This document shows positions 1 through 12,028 of a stretch of 64,000 nucleotides of DNA, piece by piece (positions within the stretch are counted from its first letter, which is position 1; the number at the start of each line of letters is the position of its first letter). The position numbers and the translations under genes are program-made. This DNA is from Ophiosphaerella korrae (lineage: Eukaryota > Ascomycota > Dothideomycetes > Pleosporales > Phaeosphaeriaceae). The stretch lies in assembly GCA_028456385.1 (NCBI GenBank), contig JALNQF010000189.1:19183-83182 (forward strand), given 5' to 3'. Below the pieces are notes generated by a model that saw only the letters and a program-made list of their open reading frames with translations, had not been told where the DNA came from and made no database searches.

Positions 1-1069
1 TTATTATAATAGACTTTATTACAAAGTTACCTAAGTTAAAAGACCTAATATTAGGAGTTAAGTATAATAGAATTCTAATAATAGTAGATAAACTTACAAA
101 GTACTTATACTTTAGACTTATAAAGAGAAAAGTAGGATAGAGGTTACTATATACTAGGTTCTAGGAACTGTAATTAGTTAATATAGACTCTTAGATAAGA
201 TTATTATAGATAGAGACATTAGATTTATATTAAAATTATAGAAAATAATAATAGTATAAATAGGAATTAATTATACAATATTAATAGTATACTACCTATA
301 GATAGATAGATAATTAGAATATATAAACTAGATAGTAGAATAGTACTTAAGATACTACCTTAACTACAACTAGAACAACTAGGTATAGTTACTACCTATA
401 GTATAGTTAGTATATAACAGCGTAAAGAATATAGTAATAAGAGTATTACCCTTTTTTATAAACTATAGATTTAACCCTAGTATATACTAAATACTAAGAT
501 CTAAGGAATTCTAGTCTCTAAGAGGAGAAAATCTTACAAATAGACTTAAGGAAATATATAATTAATTAAAATAAGACGTAGAATTCCTATATAACTATAT
601 AGCTAAGTACTATAACAAGAAATACAAAGAAGGACTCTAATTTAGAGAAAGAGAAAAAGTATAGTTAGTACGAAAAAACATTAAGAGTAAACAACTAAGT
701 TCTAAACTAGATTACGTTAAAATAGGACTATATAAAGTAGAAAAAAAAGTTACACTAGTTATATTTAGACTAAAACTACTAAGTAAAATAAGGATACACC
801 TAATATTCTACGTAGTACTACTAGAAACAGTACTATAAAACGTAGAACTACTAGTATACAAAGTAGATATATATAGAGAATAGGAAGAATAAGAAGTTAA
901 GAAAATCCTAGTATACTAGTTCTATAATAGTAAGAACTATTACTTAGTAAAATAGATAGGTATAGACGATAGAGGGTAACTATAGGAAGATACATAGGAA
1001 CTAGAAGATAACCTTAATTACTCTAAGAAACTAGAGAAGTTCTAAAATTAAAACCTTCTAAAGCGCCTT

Positions 1070-2130
1070 ATAGCAAACTAAGAAAATTAACGTTACTACT
1101 ACTAGATAGAGAGGCGATAGGAATAACTAACGTAATAGGAATAGCCTCTACTATAGCCTTAAAATTAAGCTTAGACTCTATAAGAGTAGCCTACGTAATA
1201 AACTTCTTATTATTTAAGGCCTTTGTCTTATAAAGATAAACTAGACAAGTATAATTTTCTACTTATATACTTAGAATCTAATTACGTTCTTTTTTAGCCC
1301 TAGTAATCTATTTAGATAGTTTATCTTAAGTATAGTTAATAGCTCTCCCTATTACAAATAAGTATAGACGCATAAATAAGTATTATTAACCTATACTCTA
1401 TAAGAGATACGCTAAAAAGATTATAAGACGTATAAGTATTAGTATAAATATATACTTTGTAGGCCTTACTATATTTTAAAGAAATATACTCTATAAGAGG
1501 ATTTAAAGATTTATAATAAGAATAAGAAAATATAGTAATACTATAACGTAATACACAATCTACTAATTAAAGATAACAAAGAGTAGATTTAGTAGGTATA
1601 GGGGAAGATAAGGAGCTCTATATTAACAAAGAAACTAGGTTAATAATACTAGCTCTAGAATAGATAAACTAGAACCTACTTAGAGGGGGAGATAGTATTA
1701 TAGGCGTAACAAGAGAAATTAAGATAGAACTAATTAGTCCTAACTTAGGTACTAACGAAGTATAGGACGAGTAGGGTAATAACTTTAATTAGGAGACTAC
1801 TTATAACTAGGACACGTAGTAGTAATCTGTAATTACGTACAAATAGATTAAAGTAATCTATAATAATATATAAATAGATTAAGGTAATCTATAGTTACGT
1901 ACAAATAGATTAGTAGTAATCTATAGCGTTGTACAAATAGATTAATATAAGTATATAGTTAATAGGATACGTATTATTAGGATAGTATTAGTAATCTAAT
2001 CTCTAACCTAGAACGCTAATACTTAACATTATATATACAAATTAACTATTATTTATAGTTATTGCTAATTACTATATAAGCTTTTGTTATTACCTCCTAA
2101 TTTACTAATAACCCTAAAGGTTATTAGGAA
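1070..2130 (+). repeat. Probable 5' LTR of the second chromovirus copy
   Basis: This stretch is closely repeated at about 7390-8460, and the gag remains begin just after it, so it is most simply an LTR. The exact ends are blurred by mutation; I saw no clean TG...CA ends or target duplication. Both copies contain a 31-bp repeat present four times (see separate entries). Confidence 0.55.
1841..1950. repeat. 31-bp tandem repeat, four units
   Basis: AAATAGATTA recurs at 1841, 1872, 1903 and 1934, a period of 31 bp. Most units pair TAGATTA with a nearby TAATCTA, so each could fold as a small hairpin. The same array is present in the second LTR-like copy. Confidence 0.8.
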
Positions 2131-2568
2131 GTTAACTCTAGTATACCTATTACACTAAAGCTATCTTTAGAAGTTATAAATACTTTACTAAACAAATAAG
2201 AGTAGTATTTAGAGATATAGACATTACCTAATAGGCTAAAGAAAGGCTTAAAAGGCTTATATAAAGTAAGAGTATTCCTAAATATATATTATAGTTTAAA
2301 TAACTAGTATAAAATATAGAATAGAATAAAGTATCCTTAATATTATAATTTAGATAAAGATTAAGTACAAAAATCTAATACAAAATAATATATATAGAGA
2401 AACCTAGGATACTAGAAGCCCTAAAACAATAGGTAATACAAATTAATAACAATCTCTAAGAATAGAAAAAGAATAAGTATAGAAGCTAACTTAAAAACTA
2501 GGATATTAGAGACTCTATAATCCTTAATACTAATAAGGATAGGAAAAAGAAGAAGAATAAAGACTTTA

Positions 2569-2684
2569 CGTACTTTAGTTATAGTAAGAAAGGCTACTAC
2601 TTAAAAGACTATTAATCTAAATAAAAGAAGGATATAGTATATTATAAGTATAAGAAACTAGGACACTTTATAAAAGACTATAAA
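2569..2684 (+). pseudogene. gag zinc-knuckle remains
   Basis: Two nucleocapsid-type CCHC knuckles in one frame. The second reads YYKYKKLGHFIKDYK, keeping the spacing of C-x2-C-x4-H-x4-C with Tyr at each Cys position (TGY to TAY). The first, just upstream, shows the same pattern. The frame around them is broken by stops. Confidence 0.75.
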
Positions 2685-3433
2685 AGTAAGGACTATAAAA
2701 AGGATAAAGAAGCCTAGTTAAAGATAACTAAGGGTAAGAAGGAAGTACTAAAAGTATAAGCTAAACCTTAAGAGAAAGTAGCTAGGAGTAAGGAATTATA
2801 ATATATAATACTCTACTAGACCTTTTATTACAAGAATAACTACTATATATACTTTTCTAGTAAGTAGAGAGTAAGATAGTTCTTATAGAAGAATAGAGTA
2901 GTAGTAATAAAAGAAAGAATAAAAGTATAGCTAGAAGAGATAGTATATATAATAAACCTACTAATAGAAGACTTAGAAAGAGAAGAACTCTAGATTCTAT
3001 TAATCTAGGCTAAAGAACTAGCACTAGATAAAGAGACTACTATAGCTTCTTCTAAAAGACTATAAGAAGGTAAAGAATAGGTTAGTATAAAAAGTATAAA
3101 ATATACCTAGCTAGATATATATAGCTATAATAGCTATATAAGAATAGATATAGAGGAATAAAATAAATAATAGAAGTTTATTTAGAAATACTTACTAGTT
3201 ATAAGTATAGAAGAAGCGTACAAAGACTAGAAAGAACGTAATCCTAAAGAAATATAGTTTATACTATTCTAAGAATAGATAAAGTAGTATATAGTTATAG
3301 TAAAAAGAATACCTATATAAAAAGAATAGTAATATCTTGTATAAAAAACACGATAGATTAATAAAGCCTATATACTAAGAGTACTAGTATAGTAGAGTAT
3401 TATAAAGAAAGGAACAGTAAAAAGGGGGTAGGT

Positions 3434-3649
3434 AGTTGCTAGGGAAATACGAGTACTAAGGGCTTATAAGGAGGCGAACTATTAAGGAGGAGAGGTAAGG
3501 GAGGGCGGCCGACAGGCCCTCAGGTTGCAGGATATAACCTATAGGAGGGCAGACAATGTTTAGAGTTAGTTTAGCTAATAAAGTTTAAGATCCCTAAGAC
3601 TAATAAGCCCTTAGGCCCTAAATCTGTATTAGGCACACAACCCTACAAC
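3434..3649 (-). mobile_element. Possible solo LTR inserted in the RIPed array
   Basis: A visibly GC-richer island within very AT-rich sequence. On the minus strand it would begin TGTTGTAGGG and end near CCCTAGCAACTA, which resembles LTR ends. It lacks the dense RIP transitions of its surroundings, so it may have arrived later or escaped RIP because it is short. I found no convincing target-site duplication. Confidence 0.4.
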
Positions 3650-4139
3650 ACTAGTAGTATACTATATCTTAATAGAAAAAATACCTAGAAAAGATAAATA
3701 CTAGGAAGGAGATAATAAAATAATAGATCTAAAACATCTAGTATACTTTAAAGTATTATAGTTATTATACCTAGATAAGAATTATATTATATATAAGACC
3801 CCTAAAGTAAATAATAGCGTATAGCCTATATAAAGAAAAGGCTATAATTATATAAGAGTAATTCTAGTAGAAGATATCTAAGGATAAGAAATAATACCTA
3901 AAGATAGATATATAGTAGTAAGGCTAGGACCTAAATTATCTAAGAAATGCGTCCTAGGAAGACTATAGTACAAATATACGTACAATAAATATCTAAAACA
4001 TAAAGAATATAAGCTTAGAGTAAGGCTATAGCCTTAGAAAGATAGACAATTTATAAAACTACCTAAGTAGAAATAGCTAAAAAGTATAAGAAGCCTATAT
4101 ATTATAAAAACAAGTATATACTAAAGAAAGATAATATAA

Positions 4140-6300
4140 TTAATAATTAATAGTAGAGCAATAAGAAACTTTATATTAAAGAAGTTTATAGAAATACAAG
4201 GAATATATTATATAATAAAGAAGTACTCTTAATAACTTAGTATAATTAAAGGAAAACTATTTTAGGAACCTATTAGGTTCAAGACTATTCTCTCTACACT
4301 AGAACTAAAAGAGATAACAATTAAGAATATAGTTATAGATATAACAATAATTAATAATAAACAAGATATAATTTTAGGAATACTATAGTTATAAATAACT
4401 AATCTATATATTAATTAGAGAATAAGAAAAATTAGTTATTATAAAATAGAAATATTAAAAGCTAATATAAGTACCTATAAAGGAGAATTCCTAGACAAAT
4501 ACAAGAAATAAGAAAAATAGCTTATAGAACCTAAAGATTACCTCCTAGAATACTAACTATAGGACCTAGTAATAGAACTAGAAAAAAGTAAAAACGTAAG
4601 ATAGAGCCTAGTCTATAGAAAAACTAAAGAAGAATCTAAAATTAAATAAGTATTTATTAAGAACGTAACAAAGAAAAAATAGATACAAGAATCTATATCT
4701 TTAGTAGTATATAAACTTATATTTATAGACAAAAAGAGAATAAATAATAAAAGACTTTACGTAGACTTTAAAAAAACTAACATAATTATAAACAAGAACT
4801 AATACCCCTTACTATAAATAGATAAAATATAAGATAGACTATAAAAGGCTAAGATCTTTACAAAACTAGATATCTAAAACGTATACTATTAAATTAGAAT
4901 TAAGAAAGGTAATAAATAGAAAATAGCGTTTAGAACGTAATATAAACTATTTAAATATATAGTTATACTTTTTAGATTAATAAACGCACTAGTAGCGTTC
5001 TAAGAAAGAATTAATATAGTACTAAGAGAGTACTTAGACGTATTTACGTTTATATACCTAAATAATATCCTTATATTCTTAGAAATAGAGGATAAATATA
5101 TACAATATATATACAAAGTGCTAGAAAAACTAGTAGAAAATAAACTATTTCTTAAAATAAGAAAATGCGAATTCTATATAAAAGAAATAGACTTCCTTAG
5201 ATTTATTATTAAACTAGGAAAAATAAAGATTAACTCTAAAAAGATTAAGTTAATTAATAAATAGCTAATACTAAAGAACCTAAAAGAAGTATAATAGTTT
5301 TATAGACTAGTAAACTTTTATAGAAAGTTAATAGTAAGATAGTCTAAAGATATAGAACTAATAACTAAACTTATAAAAAAAGATATACTATTTAAGTAGA
5401 TAAAGGAATACGACAAAGTATTTAATAAGATTAAGAGAAAGTTTATAAAAAACCTAGTTATTAGAATATATAACCTAGACCTACTAGTAATAGTAAAAAC
5501 AGACGTATCTAACTTAGTCTATAGAATAGCACTAATACAAGAAGACCTAAAGACTAAAAAAGAATACTTAGTTAAATACTTCTCTAAGAAAATAAAGCTA
5601 GTAGAGCTTAACTACCTAATTTATAATAAAGAGATACTAGTAATCTATAAAGTATTTAAATAATAGAGAGTATACCTATAAAGAGTAAAGTATAAAACAA
5701 AGGTTTATATAGATTATAAGAACCTTATAAAGTTTATAATAAATAAAGATTTATTATAACACTATATAAGATAGTAGGAATTCCTATTAATATTTAACTT
5801 AGAAATTATATATATAAAAGAGAAAGACAATTAATTTATAGATACTCTAAGTAGAAGACTAGACTTACAAGAAGAAGTAAACGCTACTAGTATAGTTCTA
5901 ATTAAGAATAAAAATAGATATTTAGTCCTAAATATACTTAAAATAGCTACTACACTTAAAAGAATACGTAGCGAGCTAGATAAATAGATTTAGAAAATAA
6001 CGCAAGAAGTATCTAAAGAAATAGAAAAACTAGAAATCTAAGAAGGATTTGTACTAGCTTATAGAAGGATATACATCCTAAAGAAGATTTAAAGAGAATT
6101 TATACAACAATTCTATAAACTACTAGTATATAAATACTAGGGAATTAAGAAAATACTAAATAGACTCCTAAGAGACTACTATATCCTAAGAGCAAGACAA
6201 CTAGTAAAAGAAGTACTATAAGATTGTATAGAATACTATAAAAACAAGTATAATAGATACGCACTATATAAGATACTACAACTAGTTAAAGTACTAGAAT
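4140..6300 (+). pseudogene. pol remains: protease, reverse transcriptase, RNase H, start of integrase
   Basis: Decayed reading frame of a gypsy-type polyprotein. The clearest landmark is the reverse transcriptase catalytic box at 5055-5066, read as YLNN followed by ILIF, where YLDD is expected; both aspartates changed by G-to-A. RNase H and zinc-binding integrase segments follow towards 6250. Many TAG/TAA stops sit where Trp or Gln codons would be. No function is possible. Confidence 0.75.
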
Positions 6301-7389
6301 AACCCTAGAGAGTAATAATAATAGATTTTATTACAAAGTTACTTAAGTTAAAAGACCTAATATTAGGAGTTAAATATAATAGAATCTTAATAATAGTTAA
6401 TAAGCTTATAAAGTATATATACTTTAGACTATATAAGGAAAAAAGTAGAATAGAAGTTACTATATATTAAGTTATAATAACTATAATAAGCTAATATAGT
6501 ACTCTAGACAAGATTATTATAGATAGAGATATATAGTTTATATTAAAACTATAGAAAATAATAATAGTATAATTAGGAATATAATACGTAATATTAATAG
6601 TATACTATCTATAAATAGATAGATAATTAGAAAGAATAAACTAGATAGTAGAATAGTACTTAAGATATTACCTTAACTATAACTAGAATAACTAGGTACA
6701 ATTACTACCTATAGTATAGTTAGTATATAATAGTGTAAAGAATATAGTAATAGGAGTATTACATTTTTTTATAAATTATAGATTTAATCCTAATATATAT
6801 AGAATACTAAGAAATATAGAATCTTAGACTCTAAGAAGAGAAAACTTTATAAATAGACTAAAAGAAATACATAATTAACTAAGATAAGATATAGAGTTCT
6901 TATATAATTAAATAGTAAAGTACTATAATAAAAAATATAAAGAAAGACTTTAATTTAGAGAAAGAGAAAAACTATAGTTAGTATAGAAGAATATTAAGAG
7001 TAAATAATTAAGTTTAAAACTAGATTACGTAAAAATTAGACTATATAAAGTTAAGAAGAAAGTTATACTAGTTATATACAAGTTAAAACTACTAGATAAA
7101 ATAAAGATATACCTAACCTTCTATATAGTACTACTAGAGATAGCACTATAAAACGTAGAACTACTAGTATATAAAGTAGATATATATAGAGAACAAGAAG
7201 AATAAAAAGTTAAGGATATCTTAGTATATTAGTTCTATAATAGTAGAAACTACTACTTAGTAAAATAGATAAGTATAGACAAAAAAGGGTAACTATAGAA
7301 AGATATATAGGAACTAGAAGATAACCTTAATTACTCTAAGAAACTAGAAGAGTTCTAAAGTTAAAACCCTCTAGACTACTTAGTAGTAA

Positions 7390-8460
7390 ACTAAGAAAAT
7401 TAGCGCTACTACTACTAGATAGAGAGGTAATAGGAACGCCTAATATAATAAGAGTAGGAGCAGCCTCTACTATAGCCTTAAAATTAAGCTTAGACTCTAT
7501 AAGAGTAGCCTACGCGATAGACTTTTTATTATTTAAGGCCTTTGTTTTATAGAGATAAATTAGATAAGTGTAATTTTCTACCTATATACTTAGAATCTAA
7601 TTACGTTCTTTTTTAGCCTTAGCGATCTATTTAGATAGTTTATCTTAAGTATAGTTAATAGCTCTCCCTATTACAAATAAGTATAGACGTAAGAATAAGT
7701 ATTATTAACCTATATTCTACAAGAGATACGCTAGAAAGATTACAAGACGTATAGGTATTAATATAAATATACGCCTCGTAAGCCTTACTATATTTTAAAG
7801 AAATATAATCTATAGGAGGATTTAAAGATTTATAATAAGAATAAAGAAATATAGTAATACTATAACGTAATATACAATCTACTAATTAAAGATAATAGAG
7901 GGTAGATTTAGTAGGTATGTAGGAAGATAAGGAGCTTAACATTAACGAAGAAACTAGGTTAATAACTCTAGCCCTAGAATAGACAAACTAGAACCTATCT
8001 AGAGAGAGAGATAATGTTACAGGCGTAACAAGAGAAATCAAGATAGAACTAATTAGTCCTAACTTAGATGCTAATAGAGTATAGGACGAGCAAGGTAACG
8101 ATCTTGATTAGGAAACTACTTATAACTAGGATACGTAGTAGTAATCTATAGTTACGTGCAAATAGATTAAAGTAATCTATAATAACGTATAAATAGATTA
8201 AGGCGATCTATAGTTACGTGCAAATAGATTAGTAGTAATCTATAATATTGTATAAACAGATTAGTATAAGTATATAGTTAATAAGATACGTATTATTAGG
8301 ATAGTATTAGTAATCTAATCTCTAACCTAGAACGCTAATACTTAACATTGCACACACAAATCAACTATTATTTATAGTTATTACTTAATTATAATACGAG
8401 CTTTTGCTATTAACTCTTAATCTACTAATAACCTAAAGTAGTTACTTGTAGTTAACGACA
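7390..8460 (+). repeat. Probable 3' LTR of the second chromovirus copy
   Basis: Near copy of 1070-2130, placed directly after the chromodomain remains that end pol. The two copies differ mainly by transitions. Similarity fades near 8460, where base composition starts to rise to that of the gene-bearing interval. Confidence 0.55.
8160..8270. repeat. 31-bp tandem repeat, second copy
   Basis: Counterpart of the array at 1841-1950, with unit starts at about 8160, 8191, 8222 and 8253. It shows that the array belongs to the transposon terminal repeat and is not host sequence. Confidence 0.8.
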
Positions 8461-9489
8461 GGAGACCCCGTTACATAAGTGCTAAAAACTTACTTAGTAA
8501 AGCTCTACTATTTAGTAGATAGTAGAATTAATAATATATCTCTTACTTATTCTTATACTTATATTTTCTATGATTATAACATATATCTCTATAGATAAAA
8601 TTATTTTATCTATAGAAAAAGATGCTAAGGATATTAGTTATTGTTGTTAAACCGCAGCTCTACTCCACTGCGCCAAACAAGCCCAAAAAGGTAGTTGAGT
8701 ATTCAACAACGTTGAGTACAGGAGTAGAACGGTATATATTGTCCAAGGGCCCTCGCCCTTACCTTGCGCATGTGCGCAGCTTACGGCCTACTGCGACCCG
8801 TAGCGTAACAATTGTTGCGGAAAACAGTGCCCAGAAGAGGATCAGACAATCCTAGAATAGCCTACTGGGGTAATCGGACACCGGATCATTAGTCTCACCA
8901 ATCCTCTAGTATATAGATCTAATCGTACATAGATTTACACTTAGCTAGTAGTCTAATCAACTTCTCACTTTCACAAAGATCGTTCTGCAAGCCTCTACTT
9001 TCTACTACAGTTATCTATAAGATCTAAATCTCTAGATTTAGAGTATATAGACTAAGATTTATATCTACTTATACTTAGATAAGAGTTTAGGCTACGTTAA
9101 GTTAAACTCGCTTAGAGCTGCACACGTGCTAAACCAGGTTGTTATTAGCATGGTTAGTTGAACTGCCGACACATTAGGCGAGGATAAATTGCCCTCCACT
9201 TCGCTTTAATAGGTTATTAACACAAACCGGCCTAGTGCCACTAAACACGATGTTGTTTCCATGCCCCCCCGCAATGACCTGTGGCTTAAAACAAGCTACG
9301 GAAGATTTCCGGACCTATTGTCCGTTACAGATTAATGCTTCAGCCCAACATGACATAGTGCAAATGACGGAGAAATACAAGGCCTCCAAGACCACCGCTT
9401 AATTATAGCTTCAGTCCTAATAATAAGAGGCAAGGAAGCCGTGAGACTGGCGATTGTGCCGACCGATATTGTTCTCGCCAACATTGATC
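8461..9489. other. Edge of AT-rich block, no gene seen
   Basis: Base composition climbs from transposon-like to normal. A 77-codon frame at 8622-8855 has no family features and is not called. On the minus strand around 8640-8700 there are TGGCGCAGTGG, like a tRNA A box, and ACTCAACTACC, so a tRNA-derived SINE relic is possible. At 9110-9170 lies a repeat shared with 59.6 kb (separate entry). Confidence 0.5.
9110..9170. repeat. Copy of repeat family also at 59.6 kb
   Basis: Contains GCTTAGAGCTGCACACGTGC and, at 9151-9170, TGGTTAGTTGAACTGCCGAC, which is identical at 59661-59680. It sits just inside the left AT-rich block. Confidence 0.7.
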
Positions 9490-10332
9490 ATGTTCAGCCA
9501 ACTCGCTCTTCCGCTCCTTGCCGTTTCCGCAACCTGTAGGGCTCTCGCACGCATGCTCGATACATCACAATATCGCCAGCTAACCAGTTGAAGTCTTTTC
9601 GTCCGTCAACGGTCTGCCCCACGAAGCATACAAAAATGAAGTTCGAGCAGTAAACAACCTCCGCATCCTACCCTTGGGTGATTCAATCACATACGGCTAC
9701 ATCAATGGCCAAGGCTCAAACGGCTACCGCGAACGACTTCTCAATGACCTAAAGACTAATTACACAGTCGACTATGTTGGTACCGTAAAGTCCGGCACCA
9801 TGGCCGACAAGGACAACGAGGGACACTCTGGCTACACGATCAACGGAATCAGAGGTGTTGTAGCCGGAGGCCTGAATTTCAAGCCCAACGTTGTCCTGCT
9901 GCATGCTGGCACGAACGACCTTAATCGTGGCAACCCATCGAACGAACCTGATTCGCAAGCACCACAGAGACTGGGGGCGCTGCTTGATGATGTTCTCAAG
10001 GCTGTGCCGAATGCAGTTGTTCTTGTGGCTAAGATTATTCCTGCGAAGAATGCTGGATTGTCGAACACGATCAAGACCTTTAACAATGCTATTCCTGCCG
10101 TGATCGCGCAGAGGGTTAGCAAAGGATCGAAGGTTACTGTTGTGGACATGAATGTTCTCAACATAAACAGTGAATTGAGCGACAACTTGCATCCGTATGT
10201 CACGATTTTCGTCTTCATGCGACATTTGAAGCTGACTTGTTCAACAGAAGTGCTGCCGGATACTCGCACATGGGTGATATTTGGTATGCTGGCCTGATGG
10301 CTGAAGCTAGCAAGATCACTGCTCCAGCATAG
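9490..10332 (+). CDS. Secreted SGNH/GDSL-type hydrolase
   Basis: Model join(9490..9535, 9588..10194, 10248..10332), 245 residues. Exon 1 gives a short hydrophobic signal peptide starting MFSQLALPLLAV. Exon 2 carries block I LGDSITYGY with the nucleophile Ser, and block III GTNDLNR. Joining exon 3 restores DNLHPSAAGY, which holds the block V D-x-x-H catalytic pair; without this splice the frame runs into non-conserved residues. The second intron (53 bp) has a GCTGAC branch-like site. The first (52 bp) is less sure because its CTAAC lies very close to the acceptor. SGNH enzymes cleave esters of acetylated carbohydrates or lipids; the size and secretion fit a cell-wall or plant polysaccharide esterase, but the substrate cannot be read. 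It lies about 1 kb from the RIPed block and appears intact. Confidence 0.85.
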
Positions 10333-11015
10333 ATTTATGGATGAACGGCGGTCCTTATTGAAGAATGAGAATAGCATAAATATACGGCGCAATGTCCCTT
10401 GCTTTGTCCTTTGCTTTGTCCCGCAAAACATGTGTTCAATTAGAATTTACTACAACCCAGACCTAAACCCATCTCACTTTCCAACAACACTGCTGATAGG
10501 CTTCACCCCAGGATAAAAGCTAGCAGGCATCGTAGGAATTGGGATACCACTCACCGTCGCAAAAGCCGTGTTCAAATCCCCATCCATAACAGGCGCACTA
10601 TGCCCCGTCGGTGCAGTAGTCTGCGTACTGGTAACAGCAGCATAACTGTCCGGGCACGCCCTGACATCATGGCAGCTTTGGGAAAAATACGTATTAACAA
10701 GCAAATTCCTATTGTGCTGGGCAATGACAGCGACCTTCAAAGTTTGCAACTACCGTTGCTCAGCCGGTTCGTATCAGATCCTGAGACCCGGCTTATATAT
10801 GTTACCCAGAATCCGCCGCCTGCTAAATTTCATTACCCACTCCGATTCAGCGCCCGGAGCGATGAGATTAGGGCACCGGAATTTGGTTATACAGCTGAGG
10901 CTCTAGCCCGCTATGACGAAGATCTGAAACCAAAGCGGATCTACACATGGCCAAGCCAATCCACCGCCAAAACCCCGGCCATTTTTAGGTTTCTACTCGA
11001 TCATGAAACAAACTA
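10333..11015. other. Intergenic, unassigned open frames
   Basis: Holds a 138-codon plus frame (10600-11016) and an overlapping 91-codon minus frame (10474-10749). Neither has a recognisable domain. The minus frame opens at a TTG, not an ATG. No gene is called. Confidence 0.4.
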
Positions 11016-12028
11016 ATGCCGCCAGAAAATTGCCCCATATCACTAGTTATTTGTAAGCTTCGAATTTCCGTTCCCCATTTTAGTGTTATGGGCATGGAAT
11101 CGCCAGCATCGAACACTTCTTCCCTAGCTCTTCTAATCGGCCTTACTGATCCTCCGGCCAATCCTTGTCTCACACCGCCAACATACCGTATTCCATAGTA
11201 CTCATTCGCAACCCAGTCTGGAATTGATGAAATTGGACTTGACCAGTTTCCGGCCCCTTCAGACATCGAAAATCTCATCGAATCAGATAGGCATAGCACA
11301 TTAGCGCATCAAAACCCTTACGTACTACTCTACGATCCCCGACAAAGGCCGATAAAGTATCCGCGCCTTCTCTTTTTGCGTATTCTACGGCGATCGACGT
11401 GGGACCATAATGCCGTTTTCAAACTAGAGACCACGGCGTCTGCCGACATTCTAAGCCCCTCGCAGGTCTGACCAACTCGCCCTCGTGACCATCACTCCTT
11501 CCCCGAGATTTGGTCCCTCAGCTCCGTCCCCGACGAACGACCGGGTGACACGATCGTCAGTACTATAGCCTCCATATACGGCTTCCAGATAAGGCAACTG
11601 CAGGTCAACAATATGAATGGAAATGACATAGGCAGACCATGTACAGAGATTTCGGAGCAGATAGCAGATTTCGAAGATGAGACGGGAGAGGATGAACTAG
11701 TGGACTCTAACGAGTATATCGACGTCTCTGGCGTCGCATCTCGGCTCTGCACTACCATCTTGACTTTCTGGTCGCTGATGCTTCGCCAAGAATCTTGGTG
11801 TTTGAGTTCGTGGCCTCTGCTCACACTTAAGTCAGACATTGTGACTAGAGATGATGTTTTGACTCACCATGAAAATGAACCCGTATCTCGACATGATGCT
11901 GGTATGGCCTACCTATCTCCGCGGGAACAATTAGGTTTCCACGACGTGGAGAACCACTGGCCAGATTGGGACATGGCACGCTCTGTACTGAGTGAGGAGC
12001 GCGATCGCCTCTGCCGTGGAAATTAGGT
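11016..12028 (+). pseudogene. Possible decayed gene: one frame with two in-frame stops
   Basis: One plus-strand frame runs about 337 codons with only two stops: TAG at 11196-11198 and TGA at 11469-11471. Each is one C-to-T step from a sense codon (CAG, CGA). The reading has ordinary composition, with an acidic segment around 11660-11720 and a Trp-rich end near 11940-11990. No domain is recognised. Introns around the stops are possible, but a 32-bp and a 41-bp candidate are too short and the second does not keep frame. A rival minus-strand frame covers 10985-11299, so this is tentative. Confidence 0.35.

Larger units (their letters stand above)
1..8460 (+). mobile_element. RIP-degraded Ty3/gypsy chromovirus array
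   Basis: Very AT-rich sequence with no long open frame but with readable retroelement remains on the plus strand. Positions 1-1070 are an integrase/chromodomain tail like 6315-7390; 1070-2130 and 7390-8460 are near copies, probably the two LTRs; gag and pol lie between them. Two gag zinc knuckles (about 2569-2610 and 2640-2684) keep their spacing but read Tyr where Cys is expected. The reverse transcriptase YLDD box at 5055-5066 reads YLNN. Near 7215-7280 a chromodomain-like stretch reads YYLVK followed by TAG where Trp is expected. All changes are G-to-A or C-to-T, as expected of RIP. The order pol-LTR-gag-pol-LTR suggests tandem elements sharing an LTR (inference). Non-functional. Confidence 0.88.

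Noticed and set aside
8622..8855. 77-codon plus frame at the AT-rich edge
   Set aside because: No family features, and it overlaps a possible SINE trace.
10474..10749. 91-codon minus frame with a Thr/Pro-rich end
   Set aside because: Its start is TTG, upstream exons could not be joined, and a longer plus frame overlaps it.
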